A DNA stretch of 64,000 bases from Dictyobacter formicarum (GCF_016587435.1 NZ_BNJJ01000015.1:171112-235111), one strand, 5' to 3'; shown: positions 36,385-45,765, counted from the stretch's first letter. Translations and numbers: made by a program. The notes: generated from the sequence alone by a model not told the origin.

Positions 36385-36707
36385 GTTTTTCCAGTGCCCG
36401 GCGGTCCCCAAAAAATGACATTCGTGGCGCTCTGCACAAAGGAGAGGTCGGCCAGTTCCCACAGCAAACGCTCGCAGAGGCCGGGTTGAAAGGAAAAGTC
36501 GAACGCCTCCAACGTTTTGACCACAGGCAGATGAGCCGCACTGAGCCGACGCTCTGCTGCACGACGATCCCTCCCTTCGATCTCAGCGGCGATGGCCTGC
36601 TTGAGGAATTGCTCATACGTCCATTGCTCCTGCCTGGCGGTCTCAAAGAGTTGAGGCAGCGCTTGCTCCAATTGGGTTAACCCCAACTGCTTCAATTGAG
36701 GTTGCAT
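36385..36707 (-). pseudogene. istB: istB, N-terminal part
   Basis: From ATG 36707 (overlapping the istA stop by 16 nt, the usual coupled arrangement): LFETARQEQWTYEQFLKQAI, EIEGRDRRAAERRLSAAHLP, FDFSFQPGLCERLLWELADL and the Walker A region NVIFWGPPGTGKT. The sequence then enters the serine-recombinase element and soon stops. The break is inside the GKT codons. The rest of the gene lies at 33334-33759. Confidence 0.9.
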
Positions 36708-37945
36708 GAGTGCACCTCCAGTCCACACAACTGATCATACTCAGCAAGCGCTCGTGTAAGCACCACCGGGGCGGCACGCTGATGTCCCAACGGTATCGTC
36801 CGTTCACGCAACGAGGCAGCAGGGGCCACCGTGCGAAATTGGTCGGGATGGGTGACTGTGTCCTGGGAATGTGGGCGTTTCGCCAGTTCCACCAGGAGTT
36901 GTCCAGCCGACCAGACCGAAAGCATGCCGTGGCGCTCACGGACTTGCACGACTGAGCCTGCCACTCGCGCCTCAGAGGGCAAGCCATACAAGACGCCATC
37001 GTAGGACACGTAGCCATCCCAGCCCACTTTGCGCTCTTCAGTGGCAAAACGTTCCCAGGCAAAGGCGGCAGGCAAGGGCGAGAGCGGTTCCTGCTCGCGG
37101 CGCTCTCTGGGGCGTTCGTGGGTGGTGCGATGCACCCGGCTATTGATACGCTCACACCAGATGTGGGCCTGACGGTTGAGGTCATCGATATCGGTGAAGT
37201 TCACTCCCGCCCAGAAGCTCTGCTTGACAAAACCCACTGAGCGCTCGACTTTCCCTTTCGTTTGTGGCGTGTACGGCTTGCAGATCCGTGGGGCGACACC
37301 AATGGAGGCCATGAAATCGGCAAAGCGCGCGTTCCAGCGCGGCGTCTTGTCCTCCATTTCCAGCAAAACGCTCTTCATGCGGTCGGTCAAGGCGGCTTTG
37401 GGCAATCCACCAAAGTATTCAAACGCTTCCATCAAACACCGGATCATGGTGGGACAATCGCAGCGCTTGACGAAGGTCACAAAGCGCATGCGCGAGTAGC
37501 AGAGCACGGCGGTAAAGCCGTAGACCTTGCGGGGCGCTCCCTGCTGCTCATACGTGAACTCGCCCCAGTCAAACTGGACTTGTTCTCCCGGCTCCGTTTC
37601 GTAGCGCACGATGGGATAGTGTCCTCCCGCTGGAGGACGCAAGGGATGGACGAAGGCTTTGAGCACGCTCAAGCTCCCAGTGTAGCCCATCTCCAGCAGA
37701 CGGGGCAACATCGCTTCGCAATTGTAGCAATGATCTTGCTCGGTCCACTGCTTGACCTGTGCTTTGAACGGATCAAGTTTAGAGTGACGATTGGGCCGTG
37801 GATGCGGCATCGTGCATAACTCTGGATGGCGCAGATACTTGCGTACGGTATTCCTGGCGATCCCTAGACTGATCGCAATGTCTTGAATCGACTTCCCTTG
37901 TGCGGCTAATTCGTGTATCGTATTCACTGTCCTGCTCCTGATCAT
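36692..37945 (-). CDS. istA: IS21-family transposase IstA
   Basis: A 417-residue protein from ATG 37945 (CAGGAGAC upstream). It has an N-terminal helix-turn-helix (KSIQDIAISLGIARNTVRKY), the DDE core with Asp in GEQVQFDWGEFTYEQQG, Asp in ALTDRMKSVLLE and Glu in KGKVERSVGFVKQSFW, and the C-terminal Mu-type domain (RTTHERPRERREQEPLSPLP). It appears intact. The partner istB is broken, so the IS could move only with IstB supplied in trans. Confidence 0.93.
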   Translation of the reverse strand: MIRSRTVNTIHELAAQGKSIQDIAISLGIARNTVRKYLRHPELCTMPHPRPNRHSKLDPFKAQVKQWTEQDHCYNCEAMLPRLLEMGYTGSLSVLKAFVHPLRPPAGGHYPIVRYETEPGEQVQFDWGEFTYEQQGAPRKVYGFTAVLCYSRMRFVTFVKRCDCPTMIRCLMEAFEYFGGLPKAALTDRMKSVLLEMEDKTPRWNARFADFMASIGVAPRICKPYTPQTKGKVERSVGFVKQSFWAGVNFTDIDDLNRQAHIWCERINSRVHRTTHERPRERREQEPLSPLPAAFAWERFATEERKVGWDGYVSYDGVLYGLPSEARVAGSVVQVRERHGMLSVWSAGQLLVELAKRPHSQDTVTHPDQFRTVAPAASLRERTIPLGHQRAAPVVLTRALAEYDQLCGLEVHSCNLN

Positions 37946-38033
37946 GGCCGTCTCCTGTAGGAATGGTGAACCACATCTCCTACAGACTACTGCCATATCG
38001 GGGGTCGGTCAATTTTAACTGGGCGCAATTATA

Positions 38034-40506
38034 CACCGTCGTTCATAAGGGGAGAGGGGAAGTGGTCGCGCTCAGTCTGTCGTACCAGTTCGTCCATGGT
38101 AGAGCGAGCATGACTGAGCTCCCCTCGTGCCTGTTGCAAGCGGGCCTGCGTTGCGTATCCAAGCATGACGGTAATGGGTTCAAGAAAGACCCCTTTCCTC
38201 ATCGCCTCCATCCCTTTTGCCAGGATGCGCTCAGCCGCTTCCAACTGGTTGTGTTCGCACAGAAGATGACTCCGATTGAGATAATAAAAGGCGCTGGCAC
38301 CGGAGGAGCGAAACTCCTCGGCCACCGGTTGTAGTTGTTCATAGATGGCAAGCGCCTCGCTGAGCCGACCTTGCAGCGCTCTCAATCGCGCCAGTTGATG
38401 AGTGATGCGTAAGCGCCCAAGAGGACCAATGACAGACACCAATCTCATTGCAGCCAACACGGCATCTTCGTTTGAAGAGGTTACATCTCCGCTGAGTTGA
38501 TAGGCGCGAGCAACATACATGAGTGCCCCGGCTCGCAGAGGAGCCGCGTCTCGCGTCTCTGGCAACAGGGAGAGCGCCCGGCGTGCCAGAGCGATGCTGC
38601 CTGCCAGATCATTGGAGGAGAGACTCCTCAGTTCTGCACGACAATATGCTATCCCACCCAGTATCATCTGTACCTGTTCGTCAGGGTGGTCGCAAGATCG
38701 GCTGTCTTCAGCATCCCGCAGGCGCGTCTCAGCCTGCTCAAATTGTCTGGCAAAAATGAGTCCCATCGCGCAAATAAGAGAGAGCATTGGGCGCGTACGG
38801 ACTATTTCCTCGGGAAGCCCTCTTATCCAGTTGAGAACGGTTTGATGCTGACCGCTCAATTCGAGAGCGATTGCCTCTCGTTCAATCAAGCAAACCACAC
38901 GCTCATCATCTTGAGCTGCCAGCCCATGCTGTACAGCCTCATTCACGAATGCGTGCTCCTCATACCAGATGCTGGCGCGACGATGCAATTCAGATACCAT
39001 CTCGGGCATTGTGAGCTTCAGGCGATTAGTGAGGACCTCGGCAAAAAGGTGATGATAGCGATACCACTCTCGCTTCTCGTCCAGTGAGACCACAAACAGG
39101 TTCGCCCGATCCAGGCTTTCCAGCATCTCCTGACTTGCCCGTTGTCCCATGACGGCATCACAGAGCGGCGCAGAGAGGCGCGGAAGTATCGCCGTGTGCA
39201 GGAGGAACGACTGTATCGAGGCCGGTTGCCACGAGAGCACTTCTTCACAGAGATAATCAAGCACGAAACGATGACTGCCGTTGAAGGCAGAAAGAAAGCC
39301 TGAGGGATCAGGATGCCCCGCCAGCGCGAGGCCAGCTAGTTGCAGTCCTGCGATCCATCCTTCGGTGCGGCTCTGCAGACTAGTGACGTGCTCTTCTGAG
39401 AGCGAGAGACCCATCGTAGACTGAAAAAATGAACGGCTCTCTTCCAGGGAGAAGCGAAGATCGGCTGCTCGCACTTCCAGGATGTGTCCACGTGCCCGCA
39501 GGCGGGCGAGCGGCAAAGGAGGGTCTGCTCTCGTGGCGAGGATGAGATGCACCCTTGCGGGCAGGTGCTCGACGAGCGTGGCAAGGGCGCGATGAATGGG
39601 TGAAGCTTCGATGACATGGTAGTCATCGAGCACAAGGGCAAGATCCTCTCTTGCGTAGTGCATCAGGTCATTGACAAGCAAGGTCATCACTGTTTCCGGT
39701 AGCATGCGCTCTCCCGTCTGGAGCAAGGAGAGGGCGGTCGCGCCCAGACGCAGATCAACAGTCTGCAAGGCAGCGATCAGGGAGGAGAGAAAACAGGTAG
39801 GATCATTGTCTTGCGCCTCCAGGGAAAGCCAGGCGATAGACATGGGCGAGAGATGCTTCTGGTCGGTAAGCCATTGGGCAAGCAGGGTCGTCTTGCCGAA
39901 GCCAGCAGGTGCCGAAATGAGGGTGAGTCCGCGTTCCCTCCCCTGTTGGAGTTGCTCGACGAGACGGGTGCGCGACACCAACCGGACTCTTGGACGCGGC
40001 ACCTGAAGCCTGGTTGAGAACAAGAGCGCGAGCTGCGTGGGCAACTCGGAAGGCCGAAGACGATTGTCCTCTGCTTCCACAGCTTTCATCTTTGATCCGT
40101 CCACGCTCACACCGCTTGCCCATGGGTTCTGTTCCCGCTCATCGGAGAGCGTTTCGCCAGAAACGTCATCAGGTGGGAAGGTCACTTCACCACTGAGCTG
40201 AGCTGCCATCTCCTCCAGGTGCGTGAGCGTGAGGTCTGCTGTCCGTCCCAGATATCTCTTCATGAGCTTGGGACCGACGCGGTTGTAAGCGTACCAATAC
40301 CCATGGCCCCATTGCCTGGACTCCTTACGCACCGTTAGTTGTCCCTGCCTCCCGCGAAAGGCGAAGGAGGCAATCGTATCGAGCCAGGGAAACCACCCAG
40401 GTTCTCCAGGGGTGACCGTGAGGATGGGTCTCTCTCTCTGGTCGTACAGTTCATAGTTCTCATGTTCGACATGCCAGATCAGATGGTATGGGGCGGCTTT
40501 TGGCAT
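38034..40506 (-). pseudogene. MalT-type LuxR regulator, N-terminal and central part (split by IS21)
   Basis: Starts at ATG 40506 with GATGAGGAGAG upstream. Residues ~15-105 form a domain shared with the IS701-like accessory protein (GWFPWLDTIASFAF ... YWYAYNR ... MKRYLGRTADLTLTHLE). Next comes the STAND-type ATPase of MalT regulators: Walker A LISAPAGFGKTTLLAQW at about residue 197-213 and Walker B DLALVLDDYHVIEA near 290, followed by the winged helix and TPR-like sensor repeats. The frame ends at ...SPLMNDGV where IS21 is inserted. With the C-terminal piece at 32142-32883 the intact protein would be ~1,070 residues. Such proteins activate transcription on binding ATP plus an inducer. The locus is disrupted here. 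Confidence 0.9.
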
Positions 40507-40520
40507 ACTCTCCTCATCGG

Positions 40521-40577
40521 TTTTTGTTACCCAAGGTCTTCTCTTTTCCCAGGAGTATACACATTGGGTAACAAAAA
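40521..40577. promoter_or_regulatory. Perfect 14-bp inverted repeat upstream of the MalT-type gene
   Basis: TTTTTGTTACCCAA (40521-40534) and TTGGGTAACAAAAA (40564-40577) are perfect reverse complements separated by 29 bp. They lie 15-71 bp upstream of the start codon on the minus strand. They fit a two-site operator for a looping or dimeric regulator, possibly autoregulation, or a leader hairpin. The remaining 40578-41028 holds no supported gene. Confidence 0.55.
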
Positions 40578-41028
40578 TGCAAGAGATTGTTGCGGTACAA
40601 AAAAAGATCCTTTCTGTCAGAGGAAACGGATAGGTTCTTTTCGCCCTGTTGAGCAACGTTCCTCTTCCGACTTTGTGTCCCTCCTATCCATACATGACAC
40701 AGATGTAGCGGAAAATGGAGAAGGAAGGACCTGGTTCCCCGCACGGTCTATCCGACCTCTTCCTTTCCCGAGAAACATCCGGAACATCTTCCTTCACATA
40801 TCACTAGACTATCATATCCCTCAAAAGCTAAGCGGACTGAGTACTAGCAATGAGTAACGCGGTATGTAGCTTATGCATATAGTAACTGCTACTCTGCCCT
40901 TCATGTGAAGTAGGTGGCCAGCGCGTTGCCTTGCGGCACGTTTCCAACTGCCCCTTCCCAAACCGGACAGGCCAATTTCTCGGCATCCGGCTTTCCAGTG
41001 ACTACTTTCTCCGTTTTGGGCTTATGTA

Positions 41029-41049
41029 CCCACGAATTGCGCAACGAGA
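41029..41049 (+). repeat. Dispersed CCCACG..TTGCGCAACGAG repeat, copy 4
   Basis: CCCACGAATTGCGCAACGAG, 81 bp upstream of the IS transposase start. Flanking similarity to the 48446 copy extends further (GATGgACCCtGTAGCAA). Confidence 0.6.
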
Positions 41050-41129
41050 TGGACCCTGTAGCAAGCAGAGATAAAAATGTGCCTTTTTGAGAAGGAAGAA
41101 TCAAGCATTTTCCTTCAAAGGAGGCACAT

Positions 41130-41210
41130 ATGACCAGTATCGCCGATGGATCGGTGCGTATCCAGGCCTCTTCCGAGTCCGTTCCCTCGACCCCTTCCTG
41201 GTTCGGAGAA
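41130..41210 (+). pseudogene. IS transposase, first 27 codons (split by element copy 2)
   Basis: ATG 41130 with a strong AAAGGAGG ribosome site: MTSIADGSVRIQASSESVPS followed by TPSWFGE. The frame is interrupted at GAA (41208-41210) by the serine-recombinase element and continues at 43810 (VVLMAAHLQKHGVL). Excision with one GAA retained restores the frame exactly. The strong ribosome site and adjacent CCCACG repeat support this as the true start of the transposase ending at 45644. Confidence 0.75.
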
Positions 41211-41685
41211 TCGAACCCAACAAGAAACCCCACTTTTAGACAGGGTATGTGGTGAGGTTACGATAACTGATCCCACTCATGCCCTCTATGGTCAAACCTT
41301 CCCGCAGCTTCCTGTACGGATCAATCGCCGCACGCCCCATGTGATGGTGCTGCTGCCAAGCGGGCGGCGGCACATGGTTCCACGCGCTGCCACGAACCTT
41401 GAACGCCCAGCAGAGACTGTCTCGCCTCCTTCTCCCTTGCCTTCCATCTCGGTCCGGACTATTCTTCCTCTAGCACGCCTGGTGCAACAACTCAAGCAGG
41501 CCAAGGAGGAAAGCCATGCCGAGCAAACAATGTCAACCATTCATCCAACAGCGTCCTGTGTCCGCAGATCCCACGACGATCTTCCAACGGCTTCCCCAGA
41601 GCCACCAGCAGCAACTCGCCCATCTGATCGCCGACCTCATTCGACGCCTGCGCACAGCCGCACAAGAGAGGGAGGGCGACCATGA
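41146..41685 (+). CDS. Element ORF1, DUF5372/Y4bD-like small protein (copy 2)
   Basis: The conserved core starts around 41260: VTITDPTHALYGQTFPQLP, RTPHVMVLLPSGRRHMVPRA, and SVRTILPLARLVQQLKQA. The matching protein of copy 1 begins at its own ATG inside the element. Here the only in-frame ATG is 41146, 65 bp outside the element in the IS flank, so the native start is uncertain. The frame runs on through ORF2 to a stop 4 nt past the recombinase ATG. Function unknown; see the copy 1 entry for family likeness. Confidence 0.5.
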   Translation: MDRCVSRPLPSPFPRPLPGSENRTQQETPLLDRVCGEVTITDPTHALYGQTFPQLPVRINRRTPHVMVLLPSGRRHMVPRAATNLERPAETVSPPSPLPSISVRTILPLARLVQQLKQAKEESHAEQTMSTIHPTASCVRRSHDDLPTASPEPPAATRPSDRRPHSTPAHSRTREGGRP

Positions 41686-41692
41686 ACGCTGA
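41516..41692 (+). CDS. Element ORF2, small protein (copy 2)
   Basis: A 58-residue protein with AAGGAGG upstream: MPSKQCQPFIQQRPVSADPT, IFQRLPQSHQQQLAHLIADL and IRRLRTAAQEREGDHER. Its stop overlaps the recombinase start by 11 nt, indicating translational coupling. It is wholly inside ORF1 in another frame. Positional equivalent of the 72-residue ORF2 of copy 1. Function unknown. Confidence 0.6.
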   Translation: MPSKQCQPFIQQRPVSADPTTIFQRLPQSHQQQLAHLIADLIRRLRTAAQEREGDHER

Positions 41693-43796
41693 GTCGTTGG
41701 CTCTCATGCCGACTACCGAACAGCGGGCGAAGATGGCCTATGTCTACATTCGCCAATCCTCCCTCATGCAAGTCACGCGCCACGCCGAGAGCACCGAACT
41801 GCAGTACTCGTTGGTGGAGCGAGCTGTCAAATTGGGATGGCCTCGTGAACGGGTGGAAGTGATTGATGAGGATCTGGGCAAATCAGGGGCCAATGTCTTT
41901 TCCCGTGGCGGTTTCCAGTATCTGCTCGCTGAGATTAGTCTGGCTCGTGCAGGCTTAGTGCTCAGCTTCGATGCCTCCCGCCTGGCGCGCAACAATCGCG
42001 ATTGGTATCAATTGCTGGAAGTCTGCTCCATCTTCGGCACACTGATCGCCGACGGTGAACGACTCTACGATCCACGGCTCTACCACGACCGATTACTGTT
42101 GGGATTAACGGGCATGATGAGCGAGGCTGAACTCCACCAGCTCAAACAGCGTATGCTGGCGGGAGCCCGACACAAAGCCGAACGGGGAGAACTGCACCAG
42201 GGATTGCCTGTGGGGTTGATTCGCGGGCCTGCTGGAGTTGTGACCTTGAATCCCGACGAAGAGGTGCAGGCGCGCATCCGGCTGGTCTTTGAGAAATTCC
42301 GTGAAATCCGCTCGGCCAGCGGCGTGATGCGGTGTCTGAGAGCGGCGCACTTGCCTCTGCCAGCCTGCCCCAGAGTCGGCCCTGCTCCCTATGAGGTGGT
42401 CTGGCAACCCGCCCGCACCTCTGCCATTCTCGATATCCTCCACAACCCGGCCTATGCTGGGGCCTATGTCTATGGACGCAAGCAGTTTGACCCGGCACGC
42501 CGCACCGCAGGGCATCCATCTGGAGGGCGGATTCTCCAACCCATTGACAAATGGGAGATTTGTTTACACAATAGATATCCAGCGTATATTTCGTGGGACG
42601 AATTTGTAGCGAATCAGGCACAATTACGCGCCAATAGCATGAAGTATCGAGAGGAGCAACCCGGCATGGCACGCACAGGCCAAGCGTTATTGCAAGGTAT
42701 CGTGCGCTGTGGGCGCTGTGGGGCCTTATTCCACCTCCACTACTCTGGGAAGCAGGGTGAATATCCCGAGTATCGGTGTAGCGCCGACCAGAGCCAGTTT
42801 GGAGGAACAGACTGCCAACGGGTGCGCGCGCTGGCTCTGGATACCCAGGTTGAACAGCGGTTTCTGGAGGCGCTGCAGCCCGATCAACTGGCGCTCGCGC
42901 TCGCGGCCTTGGCGCAATTGGAACAGGAGGAGCAAGTCGAAAGCAAGCAATGGGAGCTGCGCCTGGAGCGTGCGCGCTACCAGGCCAAGCGGGCCGAACG
43001 ACAATACCAGGCGGTAGAGCCAGAAAACCGCTTGGTGGCTCGCTCGCTGGAGAGGCAGTGGGAAGAGCAACTCCGGGGAGTGGAAACCGTAGAGAAAGAG
43101 TATCATGCCTGGAAATCCAGTCGCGGTGGGACCTTTACCCAGGCAGACCGAGAAGCCATTGTAGCCCTGGGCAGCGATTTACCAGCGCTCTGGCACGCCC
43201 CGACGACGACGAGTGCTGAGCGCAAGCAGATGTTGCGCCTGGTGATCCGGGAGGTCATCGTCGATAGCAGGCGCATTGGAGGCCAGGTCTGGGCGCAAAT
43301 CAACTGGCAAACAGGGGCAAGCGAGCAGTTCTGGTACCAACGCCGGATAAGCAGTTATGTCCTCTTCGCCGGTGCCCAAGTGCTTGAGCAACGCGTGCGT
43401 GAGCTCAACGCAGCAGGGCTAATGGATGCGCAGATTGCTGCGATATTGGAGGCTGAGGGATATCAGACCCCTGGGCTTGTTCACCCGATTACGAGCAAGA
43501 TCGTCTGCCACTTACGTCATCAGTGGCAGATCCCCACGGTCAAGCTCAACAAAAATCAGCACAACCTGGCTCAATGGGAAGATGGCTCTTACTCGGTCGA
43601 AGGTGCTGCAGCAAAGCTGGATGTGGGCCAGGACACGATTTTCAATTGGCTGAAAACAGGCAGACTCAAAGGCGAACACCTGGCCAGAAGCATGCCCTGG
43701 AAAATTTACATGACGGAAGATGATGAAAGACGACTTCACGAATGGCTGCGATGTCAAGGCCGACGTACCAGACGATCAAAAAGGGAGGCATTATGA
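41682..43796 (+). CDS. Large serine recombinase (element copy 2)
   Basis: A 704-residue protein: the catalytic N-domain KMAYVYIRQSSLMQVTRHAE (nucleophile in YIRQSS), VIDEDLGKSGANVFSRGGFQ, VLSFDASRLARNNRDWYQLL, MSEAELHQLKQRML; the recombinase domain (LHNPAYAGAYVYGRKQFD); a zinc ribbon (CGRCGALFHLHYSG, C-terminal Cys in GGTDC); a coiled coil; and a C-terminal helix-turn-helix (AAAKLDVGQDTIFNWLKTGR). Same architecture and length as the 33783-35903 protein but clearly diverged. The gene ends 13 bp from the element boundary. Confidence 0.93.
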   Translation: MNAESLALMPTTEQRAKMAYVYIRQSSLMQVTRHAESTELQYSLVERAVKLGWPRERVEVIDEDLGKSGANVFSRGGFQYLLAEISLARAGLVLSFDASRLARNNRDWYQLLEVCSIFGTLIADGERLYDPRLYHDRLLLGLTGMMSEAELHQLKQRMLAGARHKAERGELHQGLPVGLIRGPAGVVTLNPDEEVQARIRLVFEKFREIRSASGVMRCLRAAHLPLPACPRVGPAPYEVVWQPARTSAILDILHNPAYAGAYVYGRKQFDPARRTAGHPSGGRILQPIDKWEICLHNRYPAYISWDEFVANQAQLRANSMKYREEQPGMARTGQALLQGIVRCGRCGALFHLHYSGKQGEYPEYRCSADQSQFGGTDCQRVRALALDTQVEQRFLEALQPDQLALALAALAQLEQEEQVESKQWELRLERARYQAKRAERQYQAVEPENRLVARSLERQWEEQLRGVETVEKEYHAWKSSRGGTFTQADREAIVALGSDLPALWHAPTTTSAERKQMLRLVIREVIVDSRRIGGQVWAQINWQTGASEQFWYQRRISSYVLFAGAQVLEQRVRELNAAGLMDAQIAAILEAEGYQTPGLVHPITSKIVCHLRHQWQIPTVKLNKNQHNLAQWEDGSYSVEGAAAKLDVGQDTIFNWLKTGRLKGEHLARSMPWKIYMTEDDERRLHEWLRCQGRRTRRSKREAL

Positions 43797-43809
43797 CGTA
43801 TTCGAGGAA

Positions 43810-45644
43810 GTCGTGCTGATGGCCGCGCATCTTCAGAAGCACGGTGTCCTGGCCAAGATCAGTGAGCGCGTGCGCTTTGCGCGACGGCGTTTCGGGCACT
43901 ACGAGGTCATCGATTTTCTTGCCGTCCTCTTCGGCTATGCCATCAGCGGCGAACGCACTCTGGAGGCGTTCTACGAGCGGCTCCTACCCTTTGCCGCTCC
44001 GTTCATGGCCTTATTTGACCGGGACCAACTCCCCTCCCGTTCGGCGCTCTCCCGTTTTTTAGCGGCGGTGACGGAGGCACCCGTCGGAGCCCTACGCACG
44101 CTCTTTATCGATGATCTGCTCAATCGCCCGATCTCGCACGAGAAGCAAACCGGGGCCTAGTGGATCGAGCGGGAAACGCCTGGATGGTCTTTGATATCGA
44201 TGGCACGCGTGAGGCGGCTCGGCAACGAGCCTTACCCCAGAGCGACGACCTGCCTCCGCCTTTTCGCCGGTTGGATGACGTTTGTGCTCCTGGCTACCGA
44301 GGGCGTAAACGTGGCGAGGTTGTTCGGACGCGCACGACGGTTTCTCAAGCTCACAGCTTCCAGTGGCTCGGTTCGTTTGGCAACCGAGGGAACGGTCGCT
44401 ACCGGAAAGAATTGCGTAAAGGGCTTGCCGCCATCAGGCGCTATCTCAGTGCGCATCAACTCGACCCTTCGCGCACCCTCCTGCGGCTCGATGGGCAATA
44501 TGGCACCGGAGCCGCGCTCGCAGATCTGGCGGGCTTCGCGTTTGTGACCAGAGGCCGTGAGTACAGTGTGCTCGATCACCCGCTGATCCAGGCGCGCCTG
44601 CACCTGCCCCCTGATCAGCTTCAACAACGGCCGGAAAGCCAGATGGTGCGTAACCTTTACGACTGCCCAGATGTGCCAGTGGGGTCTGAGGGAGTGCGCT
44701 GCCGCGTGATCGTCGTCACGCATCCTGCGGACAAAAAGAAAAGTCCCGTTGGGGTCACACGCGCAGGCATTGTCTATGAACTCTTCTTCACCAATTTGCC
44801 GCAACAGGCGTTTACGGCCTGTGATGTCGTCGAACTGTATCTGCACCGCGGCGCTTTTGAGCCGCTCCTTTCCGATGAGGACGCCGAACAAGACCCGGAT
44901 CGCTGGTGCTCGCACTCGGCCTGCGGGCAGGAGTGCTGGCAGGTGATCTCGCAATGGGTGTGGAACCTGCGGCTTGAACTGGGACATCAGCTCGAAGCGC
45001 AGCCGTTGCGCACGACCACGTTCGCCCCTGCCATGGTCGGTCGCCCGGAGACAGGGACGAAGCAGGCGCCCGTGCAGGGCTATGGTGCGCCCGCTGTCGC
45101 CTTGCCGTGGAAGGCTGGTCGTTTCTCTGGACAGGACTTTGCGCTCCAGCCCGATGGGACGCTGCGTTGTCCTGCTGATCAGAAGCTGATTCCGCATGAG
45201 CAACGCAGAGAAGCCGATGGAAGCCTGCGCGTCGTGTATGGTGCCAGCATTCGCAGTTGTCGCCCCTGTCCGCTGCGTGAGCAGTGCCAGTGGCAGGGTA
45301 ACACCACCAAGAAGCCACGCCAAGTCAGCGTGCTGTTACATCCATTGGGTGTCGGTTCCGCGCCTTTGCTCTGGAAAGATTGGAGTCGGAGGCTTCATCG
45401 ACGGGTATGCAAGAAAGGACTCGACAGCCAGAACGTCGAGATCCAGGTGAAGCACACTGATCCTCCATCCCCTCCAGAGCAGAAGGCGGTGATCCTTTCT
45501 CGGATGCAACGGGCACATTCTCGGCTCACATGGGCAGAGCGGCTAGCTCGTAATGCGCGTCCCCTCACGCCTGGACAGGTAACGATCCGGCTGTTCGGCG
45601 TCCCAGAAAGCGTTGCCACCTCGCTCGGCTTGGTGACAGCTTAA
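43810..45644 (+). pseudogene. IS transposase, remainder, with a frameshift near 44150
   Basis: 43810-44160 continues the transposase (FARRRFGHYEVIDFLAVLFG, RDQLPSRSALSRFLAAVTEA) and stops at TAG 44158-44160. One base off, the frame from 44160 continues DRAGNAWMVFDIDGTREAAR (Asp), LLRLDGQYGTGAALADL (Asp) and VVELYLHRGAFEPLLSDEDA (Glu region), then the C-terminal Cys block IRSCRPCPLREQCQW to the end. A G-run at about 44151 with one base missing explains the break. It is a DDE transposase with an IS1182-like Cys-rich C-terminus; the family is not certain. The C-terminal part is duplicated at 15741-16301. Confidence 0.75.
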
Positions 45645-45732
45645 ATCTCGCCTCGGCTATCTCGGTATTCTCTCTCCTCGGACAGGCTTGCTTCTCCGAG
45701 TGCAGGACCATGGCCTCTTTTTGGTCTCTTTT

Positions 45733-45755
45733 CCCACAAATTGTGCAATGAGGTT
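45733..45755 (+). repeat. Dispersed CCCACa..TTGTGCAATGAG repeat, copy 5
   Basis: CCCACAAATTGTGCAATGAG, 89 bp after the transposase stop. The following TTCTTGAAGAGTT is shared with the 16511 copy. Confidence 0.5.
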
Positions 45756-45765
45756 CTTGAAGAGT

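Larger units (their letters stand above)
33760..36389 (-). mobile_element. Three-gene large-serine-recombinase element, copy 1 (in istB)
   Basis: A ~2.63-kb insertion flanked by a shared 5-bp core (GTTTT on the plus strand at 33755-33759 and 36385-36389). Reading on the minus strand it starts TCGATCAACTGACTACCCCC and ends GGCATTCTGATGGATGGACG. It encodes, in order, ORF1 (36352-35900), ORF2 (36075-35857) and a 706-residue serine recombinase (35903-33783). Copy 2 at 41211-43809 has the same order, spacing and similar ends. Boundaries come from the clean restoration of istB. Confidence 0.85.
32888..38032 (-). mobile_element. IS21-family element, itself interrupted
   Basis: The ends carry TTGCGCCCGTTTCATTTTGACC (left, within 32890-32912) and, inverted at the right, TTGCGCCCAGTTAAAATTGACC, typical IS21 multi-repeat termini. 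ACAC flanks both sides (32884-32887 and 38033-38036) as the target duplication. The content is istA (36692-37945) and istB, the latter split by the serine-recombinase element at 33760-36389. Without that nested element the IS is ~2.5 kb, a normal IS21 size. It disrupts a MalT-type gene. Confidence 0.85.
41211..43809 (+). mobile_element. Three-gene large-serine-recombinase element, copy 2 (in an IS transposase)
   Basis: A ~2.6-kb insertion with a shared GAA core at 41208-41210 and 43807-43809. It begins TCGAACCCAACAAGAAACCC and ends GGCATTATGACGTATTCGAG, resembling the ends of copy 1 (TCGATC... and GGCATTCTGATGGAT...). Gene order is ORF1, ORF2, recombinase, as in copy 1. The recombinases are diverged, so this is not a recent duplicate. 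Confidence 0.85.

Noticed and set aside
44232..45323. A 363-residue frame antisense to the IS transposase
   Set aside because: The plus-strand frame carries the DDE residues and a duplicated homologous C-terminus; the antisense has none.
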